From NCBI RefSeq assembly GCF_003668875.1, contig NZ_RAWM01000018.1:37280-101279 (forward strand): 64,000 bases of DNA, in the 5' to 3' direction. Under the pieces are notes generated by a model. That model saw only the letters and a list, made by a program, of their open reading frames with translations, did no database searches and was not told where the DNA came from. Below, one piece after another: positions 8,045-16,803 of the stretch. Each line of letters begins with the position of its first letter. The stretch's first letter is position 1. The translations under genes were made by a program, and so were the position numbers. Source of the DNA: Corallococcus interemptor (GTDB lineage Bacteria; Myxococcota; Myxococcia; Myxococcales; Myxococcaceae).

Positions 8045-9615
8045 CGGGCGGCCTTCATTTTCGGGGCGGTGATGATTTTCTGGGACTGGTCTTGCTTTGG
8101 CGTAGTTTTGCTTTTCATGTTGGCAGAGGTGCGCGCCAGAGGATCTATGGCTGGCTCATCTGTTCGCACTTGCGACACAAGATTGCCTGCGAATGCTTGG
8201 CGTAGCACTGTCTGTCGCAGTTGATTTGCGCGAGACACGTTTGTCTGAATAGACATGTTTCCTGATTTCGCTAGTGACATGCGGCTTTCTGCTTCCGCCA
8301 TAATTCGCCGCTGCTCCTTTAGTGGGGGCAGCGCAATGACTAGTTCGCGAAGTTGTTCTAGGTTGAGGCCGGGCTTTCCAGCGCCATATGCACAATTCTC
8401 CAGGTAGCGCCGCCCGTTCGCTGGAGAAACAACCCAGGCGAAGAGAAATGCGCTAGTGTTAGTGTCTACGGGGCGTGCGAGTCCGACATGCTGGCTAACA
8501 TACGCCTCTGGAATTGAGTTCGGAACCAGGGCTGACTTCGTGACATTTGCTCCAGTGATTGTGATAAGGAGATCACCACTGGCGACGCGGGTTCGTATGC
8601 CTTCCGCATTTGCGGGCGGGCTGACGCTAGCAACCGCATCCAGTTGGAGCATGTCTTTCTTGATGTCCTGTGCTCGGATGAAAAGGGGACCAGAATCTGA
8701 GTAGTGTTCCGCCCAGCCCCGCGAACCACTCGTCACGAAGGTGGTCAGTTGGTCAAGGCTTGCCCAAACCCATCCTTCGGGGAGATTAAAGAGCCCATTC
8801 GTCGAGGGCATTAAGGGCTCTGCGTATCTTTCTTTCCATTTATCGTTCTTGGGAGGCTTCCCAGTTGCTTTCATCTTCGCGAGTTGGTCGCTCTCCCAGT
8901 GAGCGCGCCGTTCTTTGAGGATTCGCGCGAGGAGCTTGTCAGCGGGCTCGTAGTCGCGGTTTTCGCGACGGGCGAGTTCGGCCTCGGTTGGAACGAGGTG
9001 CCCTTCACACGCGGCCTTCAGGACAGAGGCCTGGTAGCGCCTCAGTTGAAGCTGCACTCGCCTGAGGGCCTCGACTCCGGCTTCAATCCGGGCGAACTGC
9101 TTCTCCAATTCGGCAACGATTCGGTGCTGCTCTTGAAGTGGAGCTATAGGCACTTGCGCGGATTGCATGAATTCTTTCCGCACACGGAGGAGCCCTGCAG
9201 CTCCCTGCATCGCTGCTCGAGCGTCTCGCCGGAAAGACGACTGTAGAACGAAGTGCATGAGATATTTGGGATCCACCTCGCCCTTGCTGCGTAGCACGAA
9301 GAACTCAGTCGACCCTGCGCCACGCCCACCTTTGAGTTGAGTAGCAATCGCTACCTTCCCATTCTCCATGCAGGGTGTGACTTTGGCGAAGAGGACGTCG
9401 CCTTCTTGAAATAGCGTGTATCCCTTTTTAACCTCCGACCATGGGCGATGAGTGTTCGGCTGCATCCGCCCCGATTCTTCCTCTACCGCAGCCATCGGGA
9501 CAAATGACACCAAGTCATGGTCTTGCGGAGGCTCCGAGAAGGAGTTGGGGTTGATGTCTGCGATTTCGGAGAGCGGCGCGCGTGACCACCCTGCCGGTAG
9601 TTTTTCGTGAGTCAT
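8041..9615 (-). CDS. hsdS: Type I restriction-modification specificity subunit HsdS
   Basis: A 524-residue DNA-recognition subunit with two target-recognition domains, each followed by a helical spacer. TRD1 (about 5-180) ends in PLQEQHRIVAELEKQFARIE; TRD2 (about 270-430) ends in PLKEQRRIMAEAESRM. These PLxEQxRI signatures are the classic HsdS hinge motifs. The gene is visibly more AT-rich than its neighbours (for example 8240-8700), as expected for a rapidly exchanged recognition gene acquired laterally. Start and stop overlap hsdR and hsdM by four bases each. The recognition sequence cannot be read from the protein. Confidence 0.94.
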   Translation of the reverse strand: MTHEKLPAGWSRAPLSEIADINPNSFSEPPQDHDLVSFVPMAAVEEESGRMQPNTHRPWSEVKKGYTLFQEGDVLFAKVTPCMENGKVAIATQLKGGRGAGSTEFFVLRSKGEVDPKYLMHFVLQSSFRRDARAAMQGAAGLLRVRKEFMQSAQVPIAPLQEQHRIVAELEKQFARIEAGVEALRRVQLQLRRYQASVLKAACEGHLVPTEAELARRENRDYEPADKLLARILKERRAHWESDQLAKMKATGKPPKNDKWKERYAEPLMPSTNGLFNLPEGWVWASLDQLTTFVTSGSRGWAEHYSDSGPLFIRAQDIKKDMLQLDAVASVSPPANAEGIRTRVASGDLLITITGANVTKSALVPNSIPEAYVSQHVGLARPVDTNTSAFLFAWVVSPANGRRYLENCAYGAGKPGLNLEQLRELVIALPPLKEQRRIMAEAESRMSLAKSGNMSIQTNVSRANQLRQTVLRQAFAGNLVSQVRTDEPAIDPLARTSANMKSKTTPKQDQSQKIITAPKMKAAR

Positions 9616-12518
9616 GCCACCAATACCTCATTCAACTCTTCAATCAGTTCATCGAGCTTGCCCGCAAACACTTGGTGGACCCGACCGAGTCCTCCCTTTT
9701 GGTTGAAGGGCACGTCCTCAAAGTCGTCTCTATCAATCCTGAAGCTCGCGGCGACGTGGTCCTTGATGAGCACCAGCCACTGCCGTTGCTCGGCCGAGAA
9801 CTTCCGTCCCCGGTTCTCCTGCTGGGCCAGCCAGTTCTGGAACCGTTCTTCCACCTGCTCCGTGAAGGGCACCAGTTGCCGGTCCTTGTGGAGCGCGAAG
9901 CGCACTAGCGACACGATGTCCGTGAGGAGCCGCTTGCCACCAGCGCCGCGCACCTTGGCTTTATCGAGCGTCTCATACGCCCGCCAGAGCGCTTCCGGCG
10001 TCCACGTCCGGGGTGGAGCCTTGATGTCTTCCGCCAGCGCCTTGATGTCCTTGAACGTGAGCCGCTTCGCGAACGGCTGTGAGTACAGCACCTGGATGGC
10101 CAGGATCTCGTCCTTGTGCTCTTCGATGTACTGCTCGAAAGACTGCACCAGTCCGCGCGCCTTCTCCGTCGCGGCGGCGTCGAAGCCCGCCCCGAGCACT
10201 GCGTCTACGCTGAGTGTGTCGATGGTTTGCTCGAAGGTGCGCTTGATGAAAGCGAGCTCGTTTCGCAAGTCCGGATTTGCCGCCAGTGGGCTCACCGCCG
10301 TCCGGATCGCCGCCTCCGCAGCCCGCGAGATCTGCGCCGCTGTCGGCTCCTCTCCGGGGAGCAGCTTGTTTGCCACTCGCGCTGCTTCGACATGCCGGTC
10401 CGGGTCGAGCGCCTCCACCATCCCGCCCACAAGCGCCTCCAGGGACTTGCCATGGGCCAACCTCGTGAGCCGCTCCTTCTCAGGCTTGCCGATCCGCTGA
10501 TTCATCCGAGCTAGACGGCTGGCTAGCGAGGAGACGACATCCCGGTCCGTGCCGCCTGCCGCTACGACCTGAAGCAGCTTCTCGAAGGCCACGGCGGGGT
10601 TTTTCTCGAGCGGGCGGGTATCGACAAGGTCGCCCTCGCACATGCCCACGCAGTCCACGAGGATGAAGTGCGTCTTGGCGGGGGCGTCGGGAGTCACCGT
10701 CTGGAGGTCGCTCGAGTTGATGACGCGGACTCCGCGCCCCTTCATCTGCTCGAAGAAGTTACGGCTCTTCACCGTCCGCATGAACATCACGATTTCCAGC
10801 GGCTTGATGTCCGTGCCGGTGGCGACCATGTCCACCGTCACGGCGATGCGCGGGTAAAACGAGTTGCGGAACGAGGACAGCAGGTCCTCGGGCTTGATGC
10901 CGGTGGTCTTGTAGGTGACTTCTTCGACTTCCTTGCCGTCAGCCCCCCGCTTCGTCGTCACGAGGCGCGCGGTGCCAGAGCGGTAGGTAATCTTCTCGCA
11001 GAATGCGTTGCCCTTGCCGAACTCCTCCCGGAGGACACGGACGATGTCGTCCGCATGCGAGTCGTCCTTGGCGAAGATGAGCGTCTTGGGGACTTCCTTG
11101 CGGCCGGGAAAGATCTCCGTGAAGAGCCGGTCCTTGAAGGTGCGGATGACGGTGCGGATCTGATCCATCGCCACCACGTCTCGGTCGAGCTGCTTTGCGG
11201 AGTAGGTCAGGTCGTCATCGAGCTTCTGCCAACGGACGGCCCGCGACTCACGGTCCCGCTTGTCCACGAAAAGGCCCGCCTCCACTTTCGAGCCGCTCTC
11301 GGTGATGCGGGTGCGGATGCGATACACGTCGAAGGGCACGTTCACGCTGTCGGCGACCGCAGCTTCGTGGCCGTACTCCATGACAAGGTTCTGATGGAAG
11401 AATCCGAGCGTCTGCTTGGAAGGAGTCGCCGTCAGTCCGACCAGCGACGCGTCGAAGTACTCCAGCACCTGCCGCCACAGGTTGTAGATGGAGCGGTGGG
11501 CTTCATCGGTCCACAGGAAGTCGAAGAACTCGACGGGAATGTTCGGGTTGTAGGGGACCGGGATGGGCTGGGGGCTCAGGTCCGTGAGCGTGGCGAATGC
11601 GGAGAGCTCTTCGTCGTCATCCTTCAGCTCCTTGCCCGAGAGCATCGAGTAGACGCGCTGGATGGTCGCGATGCAGACCTTGGCCACCGGATCGAGCTTG
11701 TTCGAGGTGAGGTGCTGGACGTTGTACAGCTCATGGAACTTCCGTCCGTCGTCGGGGGTGACGTACTGCTGGAACTCCTTCAGCGTTTGTCGGCCAAGGT
11801 TGGCCCGATCCACGAGGAAGAGGACTCTCTTGGCGCCGCCAAACTTGATGAGCCGGTAGATGGAGCTGACCGCCGTGAAGGTCTTCCCGGAGCCGGTGGC
11901 CATCTGGATGAGGGCCCGCGGCTTGCCTGCGTACAGGGAGGCTTCGAGGTTGCGCACAGCCTTGAGCTGGGCGGGCCACAACCCCTTTGGGTCGAGGTCC
12001 GGCATCTGGCGGAGGCGTAGCCGTAACGTCGAAGGGAGGAGACTGCGCGCCGCGGGATGGCCTTTCTCCAGGGGGAGCAGCGGTGGTGGGTTCTGCTCCG
12101 GGTCGAGCCACTCCGCCAGTGTTTCGGGCTTGTGGAAGTGGAAGAGGCGGCGGCTGCGCGGCTCTGGATCCAGGCGATTGGTGAATTGCGTCTCCACGCC
12201 CGTGCTTTCATAGAGGAAGGGCAGTGGAGTGACGTGCGCGGGGAAGAGACGAGGCACGCCGCGCGCGTACTTCTCCGACTGCACCTCGATGCCGCTGAGG
12301 GGGGTGCCTTCTTTCTTGGCCTCGACGACGCCGGCCAGTTTCCCAGCGACATAGAGGGCGTAGTCGGCCGTTCCATGGCCTCGTTCCAAGGGGAACTCGC
12401 GGATGGCCACCCCAAGCCCGGCGGTGACGTTCATCTCCGCGAAGTCCTGGACAAGCCAACCCGCGCTCTGGAGCGCGGCATCGATGTTCTTACGAGCAGC
12501 AGCTTCGGGAGTAGCCAT
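9612..12518 (-). CDS. hsdR: Type I restriction endonuclease subunit HsdR (EcoEI-like)
   Basis: A 968-residue translocase-nuclease. The start was set at ATG 12518 (MATPEAAARKNIDAAL); an in-frame upstream ATG at 12614 would add 32 residues with no family look. The N-terminal nuclease domain carries D and ExK (TADYALYVAGKLAGVVEAKK). Superfamily 2 helicase motifs follow: I in MATGSGKTFTAV, II in DEAHRSIYN, III in GLTATP, VI in GRGVRV. The C-terminal region fits the EcoEI_R C-domain. It cleaves unmodified DNA after ATP-driven translocation together with HsdM and HsdS. It heads the minus-strand operon. Confidence 0.94.
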   Translation of the reverse strand: MATPEAAARKNIDAALQSAGWLVQDFAEMNVTAGLGVAIREFPLERGHGTADYALYVAGKLAGVVEAKKEGTPLSGIEVQSEKYARGVPRLFPAHVTPLPFLYESTGVETQFTNRLDPEPRSRRLFHFHKPETLAEWLDPEQNPPPLLPLEKGHPAARSLLPSTLRLRLRQMPDLDPKGLWPAQLKAVRNLEASLYAGKPRALIQMATGSGKTFTAVSSIYRLIKFGGAKRVLFLVDRANLGRQTLKEFQQYVTPDDGRKFHELYNVQHLTSNKLDPVAKVCIATIQRVYSMLSGKELKDDDEELSAFATLTDLSPQPIPVPYNPNIPVEFFDFLWTDEAHRSIYNLWRQVLEYFDASLVGLTATPSKQTLGFFHQNLVMEYGHEAAVADSVNVPFDVYRIRTRITESGSKVEAGLFVDKRDRESRAVRWQKLDDDLTYSAKQLDRDVVAMDQIRTVIRTFKDRLFTEIFPGRKEVPKTLIFAKDDSHADDIVRVLREEFGKGNAFCEKITYRSGTARLVTTKRGADGKEVEEVTYKTTGIKPEDLLSSFRNSFYPRIAVTVDMVATGTDIKPLEIVMFMRTVKSRNFFEQMKGRGVRVINSSDLQTVTPDAPAKTHFILVDCVGMCEGDLVDTRPLEKNPAVAFEKLLQVVAAGGTDRDVVSSLASRLARMNQRIGKPEKERLTRLAHGKSLEALVGGMVEALDPDRHVEAARVANKLLPGEEPTAAQISRAAEAAIRTAVSPLAANPDLRNELAFIKRTFEQTIDTLSVDAVLGAGFDAAATEKARGLVQSFEQYIEEHKDEILAIQVLYSQPFAKRLTFKDIKALAEDIKAPPRTWTPEALWRAYETLDKAKVRGAGGKRLLTDIVSLVRFALHKDRQLVPFTEQVEERFQNWLAQQENRGRKFSAEQRQWLVLIKDHVAASFRIDRDDFEDVPFNQKGGLGRVHQVFAGKLDELIEELNEVLVA

Positions 12519-12642
12519 CGGGAGCCGATGATTGCTGAAAGCCGCAGTCACGGCGATCCCGAAGTCCTCCCTAGGGAATGCCGCGTCAGGCTTCGAGGTG
12601 GGGACTGCGCGCACATCGGGCGCGTGGGCGGCCGGGCCGGCT

Positions 12643-13464
12643 TCAGGCGCGCAGGCGCGGGCCGATCAGCTTCCAGTACGTCACGGGGAAGACGCGGGCG
12701 AGCATCGCCAGCGCCACGGCGTCCTTACCCACCAGGATGCGCTGCTCGCGGTTCTCCACGCCTTTCACGATGATGTCGCCCGCGACGTCGGCTGGGAGCC
12801 GCAGCATCTTCTGGAAGGACTTGCGACGGCGGGAGACCTCCTCGGCCGTTGCTCCGGTGGGGACCCGGGCGCTCGCGGCGATGGAGGTCGCGACGCCGCC
12901 CGGGTGCACCACCGTGACTCCCACCGTGGTGCCCTCCAGTTCGTGGCGCAGCCCTTCGGAGAAGCCTCGCACGGCGAACTTGCTGGCCGCGTAGGCCACC
13001 TGGCCCGGCGGGGCCACCAGGCCGAAGACGCTGGAGAGGTTCACCAGCCGCGCGTCGTCGCTCTTGCGGAGCAGGGGCAGGAAGGCGCGGCTCAGGCGCA
13101 CCACGCCCCAGAAGTTGATGTTGAACAGCCACTCGAAGTCCTCGGCGCTCACCTGTTCGAAGGTGCCTCCGAGCGCCACGCCCGCGTTGTTGAAGAGCAG
13201 GTCGACCCCGGGATGCTCCGCCGTCACCTGCGCCGGGAAGGCCTCCACCGCGTCCTTGTCCGACACGTCGAGCCGGTGCCGGCTGATGCGCACCTCCGGC
13301 GCGCGCGCCAGGTCCGCGGTCTCCGCGAGCCCCGCCTCGTTCACGTCCGCCAGCGCGAGGTGACAGCCCTTGCGCGCCAGGCTGACCGCGATGGCCCGGC
13401 CGATGCCGCTCGCCGCGCCCGTGACGACCGCTGTCCTGCCTTGAAGCCGCATGTGCTCAGCCAC
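12643..13464 (-). CDS. SDR family NAD(P)-dependent oxidoreductase
   Basis: A short-chain dehydrogenase of about 273 residues. The Rossmann motif TGAASGIGRAIA, the NNAG motif (FNNAGVALGG), Ser (NLSSVFG) and the catalytic YAASK are all present. GTG at 13464 was chosen since GGAGG sits six bases upstream (13471-13475) and the start lies just before the stop of the monooxygenase gene (overlap of 8 bases); a TTG at 13479 and ATG at 13452 are alternatives. It forms an operon with the flavin monooxygenase; the two could act in succession on a ketone/alcohol substrate. Likely controlled by the TetR regulator upstream. Confidence 0.9.
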   Translation of the reverse strand: MAEHMRLQGRTAVVTGAASGIGRAIAVSLARKGCHLALADVNEAGLAETADLARAPEVRISRHRLDVSDKDAVEAFPAQVTAEHPGVDLLFNNAGVALGGTFEQVSAEDFEWLFNINFWGVVRLSRAFLPLLRKSDDARLVNLSSVFGLVAPPGQVAYAASKFAVRGFSEGLRHELEGTTVGVTVVHPGGVATSIAASARVPTGATAEEVSRRRKSFQKMLRLPADVAGDIIVKGVENREQRILVGKDAVALAMLARVFPVTYWKLIGPRLRA

Positions 13465-14971
13465 GGGCCACCTCCGCAAGCAGCGCCCGCGGTGACTCGG
13501 GGCGCCGGAACTCCATCGCTTCGTCGTCCACGCGGCCGTAGCGCATCATCACCAGGTCGCGCACGTAGTTCTGGTACAGGCGCCACGGGGCGCGCGTGCC
13601 TTGTCTGGGCAGCGAGTCCAGCGCGCGCTGCACGTACCCGGAGCTGAAGTCGAGCACCGGCTCCGGCGTCATCGCCGGACCCGTCACCCGGGGCACGCAT
13701 TGCGTGTAGCCGTGCTGCTTCATGTGGTTGAGCAGCCGGCAGGTGTACTCGGCCACCAGGTCGCACTTCAGGGTCCACGACGCGTTGGTGTACCCGAAGG
13801 CCGCGACGAGGTTGGGCACGTCGCTGAACATCATTCCCTTGTACGCCAGCGTCCGCGCCAGCTGGATGGGATTGCCGTCCACGCTCAGCGCCAGGCCGCT
13901 GAGGATCTTCACGTTCAGCCCCGTGGCGGTGACGATGACGTCCGCGTCCACGTGCGCGCCCGAGCGCAGCTTCAGGCCCGTCTCGGTGAAGGACTCGATG
14001 TGGTCCGTCACCATGGAGGCGCGCCCCTCGCGGAGGGCGCGGAAGAGGTCGCCGTCCGGGGCCACGCACAGCCGTTCGTCCCACGGGTTGTAGCGGGGCG
14101 CGAAGTGCGTATCGACGTCGTACGTCTTGCCGAGCGCGCGCCGTACGCCCAGGCGCAGGAGCCACTTGAACAGTCCCGGCCGGCTGCGCGCGAGACCGTA
14201 GAGGAGCATGCCGCGCAGGACGTTCTTCCAGCGTGAGACCGCGTAGGCCGCGCGCCGGGGGAGGACGCGCCGCAACGCCCGGGCGACGCTGTCCTCGGCC
14301 GGTTGATCCGCGATGTACGTGGGCGAGCGCTGCAACATCGTGACGTGCGCGGCGCGCTCCGCCATCGCGGGGACCAGCGTCACCGCCGTGGCGCCGCTGC
14401 CGATGACGACCACGCGCTTGCCGCCGTAGTCCAGGTCCTCGGGCCAGTGCTGCGGGTGCACGACGCGGCCCTGGAAGCGCTCCGTGCCGGGCCACGTGGG
14501 CGTGTAGCCGCTCGCGTAGTCGTAGTAGCCGGTGCAGGCGTAGAGGAAGCCGCACGTCATGCGGAGCGGGGCGCGCTCCGGGCCCACCTCCACGTCCACG
14601 GTCCAGCGCGAGTGCTCCGAGGACCACTCGGCCCGCGTCACGCGGTGGTGGTAGCGGATCCGCTGATCAATCCCGTACTCCGCCGCGGTCTCCTCGATGT
14701 ACGCCTTGATGGACGCCCCATCCGCGATGGCCTTGCCCCCCAGCCACGGCCGGAACCGGTAGCCCAGCGTGTACATGTCCGAGTCCGAGCGGATGCCCGG
14801 GTAGCGGAACAAATCCCACGTGCCACCCATGGCCCCGCGCCCCTCCAGGATGGCGTAGCTCAGGGTGGGGCAGCGCGTCTGCAGGTGGTACGCGGCGCCA
14901 ATGCCCGACAGGCCCGCGCCGATGATCAACACGTCGACGTGCGAGGGGGGCTCGGCGGAGGACAGCGGCAT
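13457..14971 (-). CDS. Flavin-containing (Baeyer-Villiger-type) monooxygenase
   Basis: A 504-residue FAD/NADPH monooxygenase. The FAD-binding motif VLIIGAGLSGIGAAYHL lies at the N-terminus, then GGTWDLFRYPGIRSDSDMYTLG, and a second Rossmann motif VVIGSGATAVTL. The fingerprint FxGxxxHxxxWP (FQGRVVHPQHWP) marks the FMO/BVMO group. ATG 14971 is preceded by GAGGAG with seven bases spacing; a longer reading from 15040 would run through the operator region and lacks a ribosome site. First gene of the operon with the SDR gene. Substrate unknown; such enzymes oxidise ketones or heteroatoms. Confidence 0.92.
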   Translation of the reverse strand: MPLSSAEPPSHVDVLIIGAGLSGIGAAYHLQTRCPTLSYAILEGRGAMGGTWDLFRYPGIRSDSDMYTLGYRFRPWLGGKAIADGASIKAYIEETAAEYGIDQRIRYHHRVTRAEWSSEHSRWTVDVEVGPERAPLRMTCGFLYACTGYYDYASGYTPTWPGTERFQGRVVHPQHWPEDLDYGGKRVVVIGSGATAVTLVPAMAERAAHVTMLQRSPTYIADQPAEDSVARALRRVLPRRAAYAVSRWKNVLRGMLLYGLARSRPGLFKWLLRLGVRRALGKTYDVDTHFAPRYNPWDERLCVAPDGDLFRALREGRASMVTDHIESFTETGLKLRSGAHVDADVIVTATGLNVKILSGLALSVDGNPIQLARTLAYKGMMFSDVPNLVAAFGYTNASWTLKCDLVAEYTCRLLNHMKQHGYTQCVPRVTGPAMTPEPVLDFSSGYVQRALDSLPRQGTRAPWRLYQNYVRDLVMMRYGRVDDEAMEFRRPESPRALLAEVARG

Positions 14972-14984
14972 CACGGGACTCCTC

Positions 14985-15060
14985 GTGGTACAGGAAGGTA
15001 CCCAGCCCATGCGTCTGTTGATGAGAGGTAGCAGCGGCATCTGGTACCGTCAAGTACCAG
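14985..15060. promoter_or_regulatory. Divergent promoter region with two GGTAC-N6-GTACC operators
   Basis: Between the monooxygenase and tetR genes are two inverted repeats of the same design. One is CTGGTAC-CGTCAA-GTACCAG (15041-15060), perfect over seven bases per arm; the other is GGTAC-AGGAAG-GTACC (14987-15002), perfect over five. Both have a six-base centre and their centres are about 56 bases apart. One sits 14 bases before the tetR ATG, the other about 15 bases before the monooxygenase ATG and just upstream of its ribosome site, so the TetR protein probably represses both itself and the operon. Confidence 0.75.
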
Positions 15061-15073
15061 CCCGAGGACCCGC

Positions 15074-15670
15074 ATGACGTCCCCCTCCGAGCAAGCAGGA
15101 GAGTCCCCCCGGGAGCGGCTCGTGGCGGGCCTGGCGCAGGCCATCGTGGAGGTGGGCTACGCGCGGCTGACCATCGCGGACATCGTCCGGCACGCGCGCG
15201 TGTCGAAGCGCACGTTCTACGAGCACTTCGAGGACAAGGAGGCGTGCCTGCTGGCGCTCTACGCGGCGCAGAGCGCGCGGCTGCTCAAGGAGATTGAAGC
15301 GGCCATCCAGCACGCGCCGCCCGGGGAGATGCGGGCCAGCATCGGCGCGGCCGTGTACCTGTCCAGCCTCCAGAGCCGGCCGGGGCTCGTGCGGACGCTG
15401 CTCGTGGAGATACTGCACGTGGGGCCCAAGGGCATCGAGCTGCGCCGCCAGGTGATGCGCGGCTTCGCGGAGCTGATGCGGCGCGAGTTCGACGCGGCGG
15501 GCTCCGGGGCCGCGCTGTCGCCCGCCATCGCCATGGCGCTCGTGGGCGGCATCAACGAGCTCATCCTGGAAGCCGCGGAGGAGGACCGCGTGGACCGGCT
15601 GTCGGAGCTGGCCGGTCCGGTGGCGGCGTTCGTGCGGGGACTGATGGATGCACGGCCTCCCGCGAAGTGA
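15074..15670 (+). CDS. TetR/AcrR family transcriptional regulator
   Basis: A 198-residue repressor of standard TetR length. The N-terminal helix-turn-helix is clear (RLTIADIVRHARVSKRTFYEHF, residues about 35-56), followed by the usual acidic turn DKEACL. The helical C-terminal ligand-binding half carries no recognisable specificity motif. It is transcribed away from the monooxygenase/SDR operon, and matching operators lie between them, so the ligand is probably the substrate of that pathway or a related lipophilic compound (inference). Confidence 0.93.
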   Translation: MTSPSEQAGESPRERLVAGLAQAIVEVGYARLTIADIVRHARVSKRTFYEHFEDKEACLLALYAAQSARLLKEIEAAIQHAPPGEMRASIGAAVYLSSLQSRPGLVRTLLVEILHVGPKGIELRRQVMRGFAELMRREFDAAGSGAALSPAIAMALVGGINELILEAAEEDRVDRLSELAGPVAAFVRGLMDARPPAK

Positions 15671-15677
15671 ACGGCGC

Positions 15678-16082
15678 TCAGTCCATGTGCTCCATCGGGA
15701 TGCCCCGGGGCACGGCCCAGGCATGACTCCGTTCTTCCCAGACGGAGAAGACGGGGGCGGGGAACTTCGGATCCGCGAAGGTGCCCACGGTGATGGCGAT
15801 GACGTCCGGGTCGTTCGAGAGCGCGTAGTAGACCGTCGAGCCGCACTCCGGACAGAAGTGGAAGTGGGCGGCGGTGCCGCTCTCATCGCCCTTGCGGGTG
15901 AACGTCGTGGAGCGGCCCTCGATGAGGGTGATGTCCTCGCGCCGGAAGCGGGCCTGCACGCCGAACACGCTGCCGGTGCGCTGCTGGCAGGCGAGGCAGT
16001 GGCACATGGAGATCCGGATGGGTTCTCCCCTGCACTCCACCCGGAGCTGACCGCAGGTACACGATGCTCGACGCTGGGACAC
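15678..16082 (-). CDS. GFA (CENP-V/Gfa-like) zinc-binding protein
   Basis: About 134 residues of the glutathione-dependent formaldehyde-activating-enzyme fold. Zinc-binding Cys occur as CTCG, CHCLACQQ and CPECGS, in the family order. GTG at 16082 was chosen because AGGAGG lies six bases before it; the frame stays open further upstream but that part codes for arginine/proline-rich nonsense. Most members of this family are not proven formaldehyde-processing enzymes, so only the fold is claimed. Convergent with tetR (gap of 7 bases). Confidence 0.85.
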   Translation of the reverse strand: MSQRRASCTCGQLRVECRGEPIRISMCHCLACQQRTGSVFGVQARFRREDITLIEGRSTTFTRKGDESGTAAHFHFCPECGSTVYYALSNDPDVIAITVGTFADPKFPAPVFSVWEERSHAWAVPRGIPMEHMD

Positions 16083-16145
16083 GGGAGGCCTCCTGGAAGA
16101 GGAGGGCAGTGTGTCACCATCGCCGCACCTTGCCGAGAGGACGCA

Positions 16146-16736
16146 ATGCCCTGGTGGAACCCCTTCCGGAAGACCGGCGCGAAGGACGCACGCGAGCCCG
16201 CCAACACCTCGCAAGCGATTCATGAGCGCTTGCTCCGGGACCGGATTGTCATGATCGGGGTGCCCATCGACGACGAGGTGGCCAGCCTCGCTGTCGCGCA
16301 GTTGCTCTTCCTCGAGAGCGAGAGCCCCACGCAGGAGATCCGCCTCTTCATCAACTCACCCGGCGGCTCGGTGACGGCGACGTTCGCCATCTGCGACACG
16401 GTGGAGTACGTGAAGTCGCCGGTCGCCACCATCTGCGTTGGCGAGTGCTCCGGGTCGGCCGCGCTGCTCATGGCGCTGGGCGCGAAGGGCCAGCGGTTCG
16501 CCATGAGGGAGAGCCAATTCATGCTCACGCCCCTGACTGGCGGCGCGGGCACGACGCCTGAGTCAAGGCCCATCATCGAACGCATGCGCCACGACCTCAT
16601 CACGCGCCTGGCACGCGCCACCGGTCAGCCCGCGGAGCAGGTGCGGCGGGATTGCGAGGCGAAGCGGACCCTGAGCGCCGAGGAGGCGGTGCGCTACGGG
16701 CTGGTGGACCAGCTCATGGACCGGCGGCCGGCCTGA
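16146..16736 (+). CDS. ClpP-like protein lacking the catalytic Ser and His (ClpR-like)
   Basis: A 196-residue member of the ClpP fold: RIVMIGVPIDDEVASLAVAQ, then FINSPGGSV and the C-terminal LSAEEAVRYGLVDQLM align closely with ClpP. Aligned by eye to E. coli ClpP, the catalytic segment GQAASMGA reads GECSGSAA, placing Gly where Ser97 belongs (Ser on either side), and HQP of the His122 segment reads TPL. The Asp171 segment (RRDCEAK) keeps its Asp. It may therefore be a structural, non-proteolytic ring subunit like plastid ClpR, or an unusual enzyme. No clpX is nearby. ATG at 16146 is the first in frame before the conserved part. Confidence 0.85.
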   Translation: MPWWNPFRKTGAKDAREPANTSQAIHERLLRDRIVMIGVPIDDEVASLAVAQLLFLESESPTQEIRLFINSPGGSVTATFAICDTVEYVKSPVATICVGECSGSAALLMALGAKGQRFAMRESQFMLTPLTGGAGTTPESRPIIERMRHDLITRLARATGQPAEQVRRDCEAKRTLSAEEAVRYGLVDQLMDRRPA

Positions 16737-16803
16737 CGCCGAAGGCCCCCCTGTTTCCAACTTGCCCCGGATGTTTTCGCAGCCTAAGCACTCCGCGACG
16801 ACC

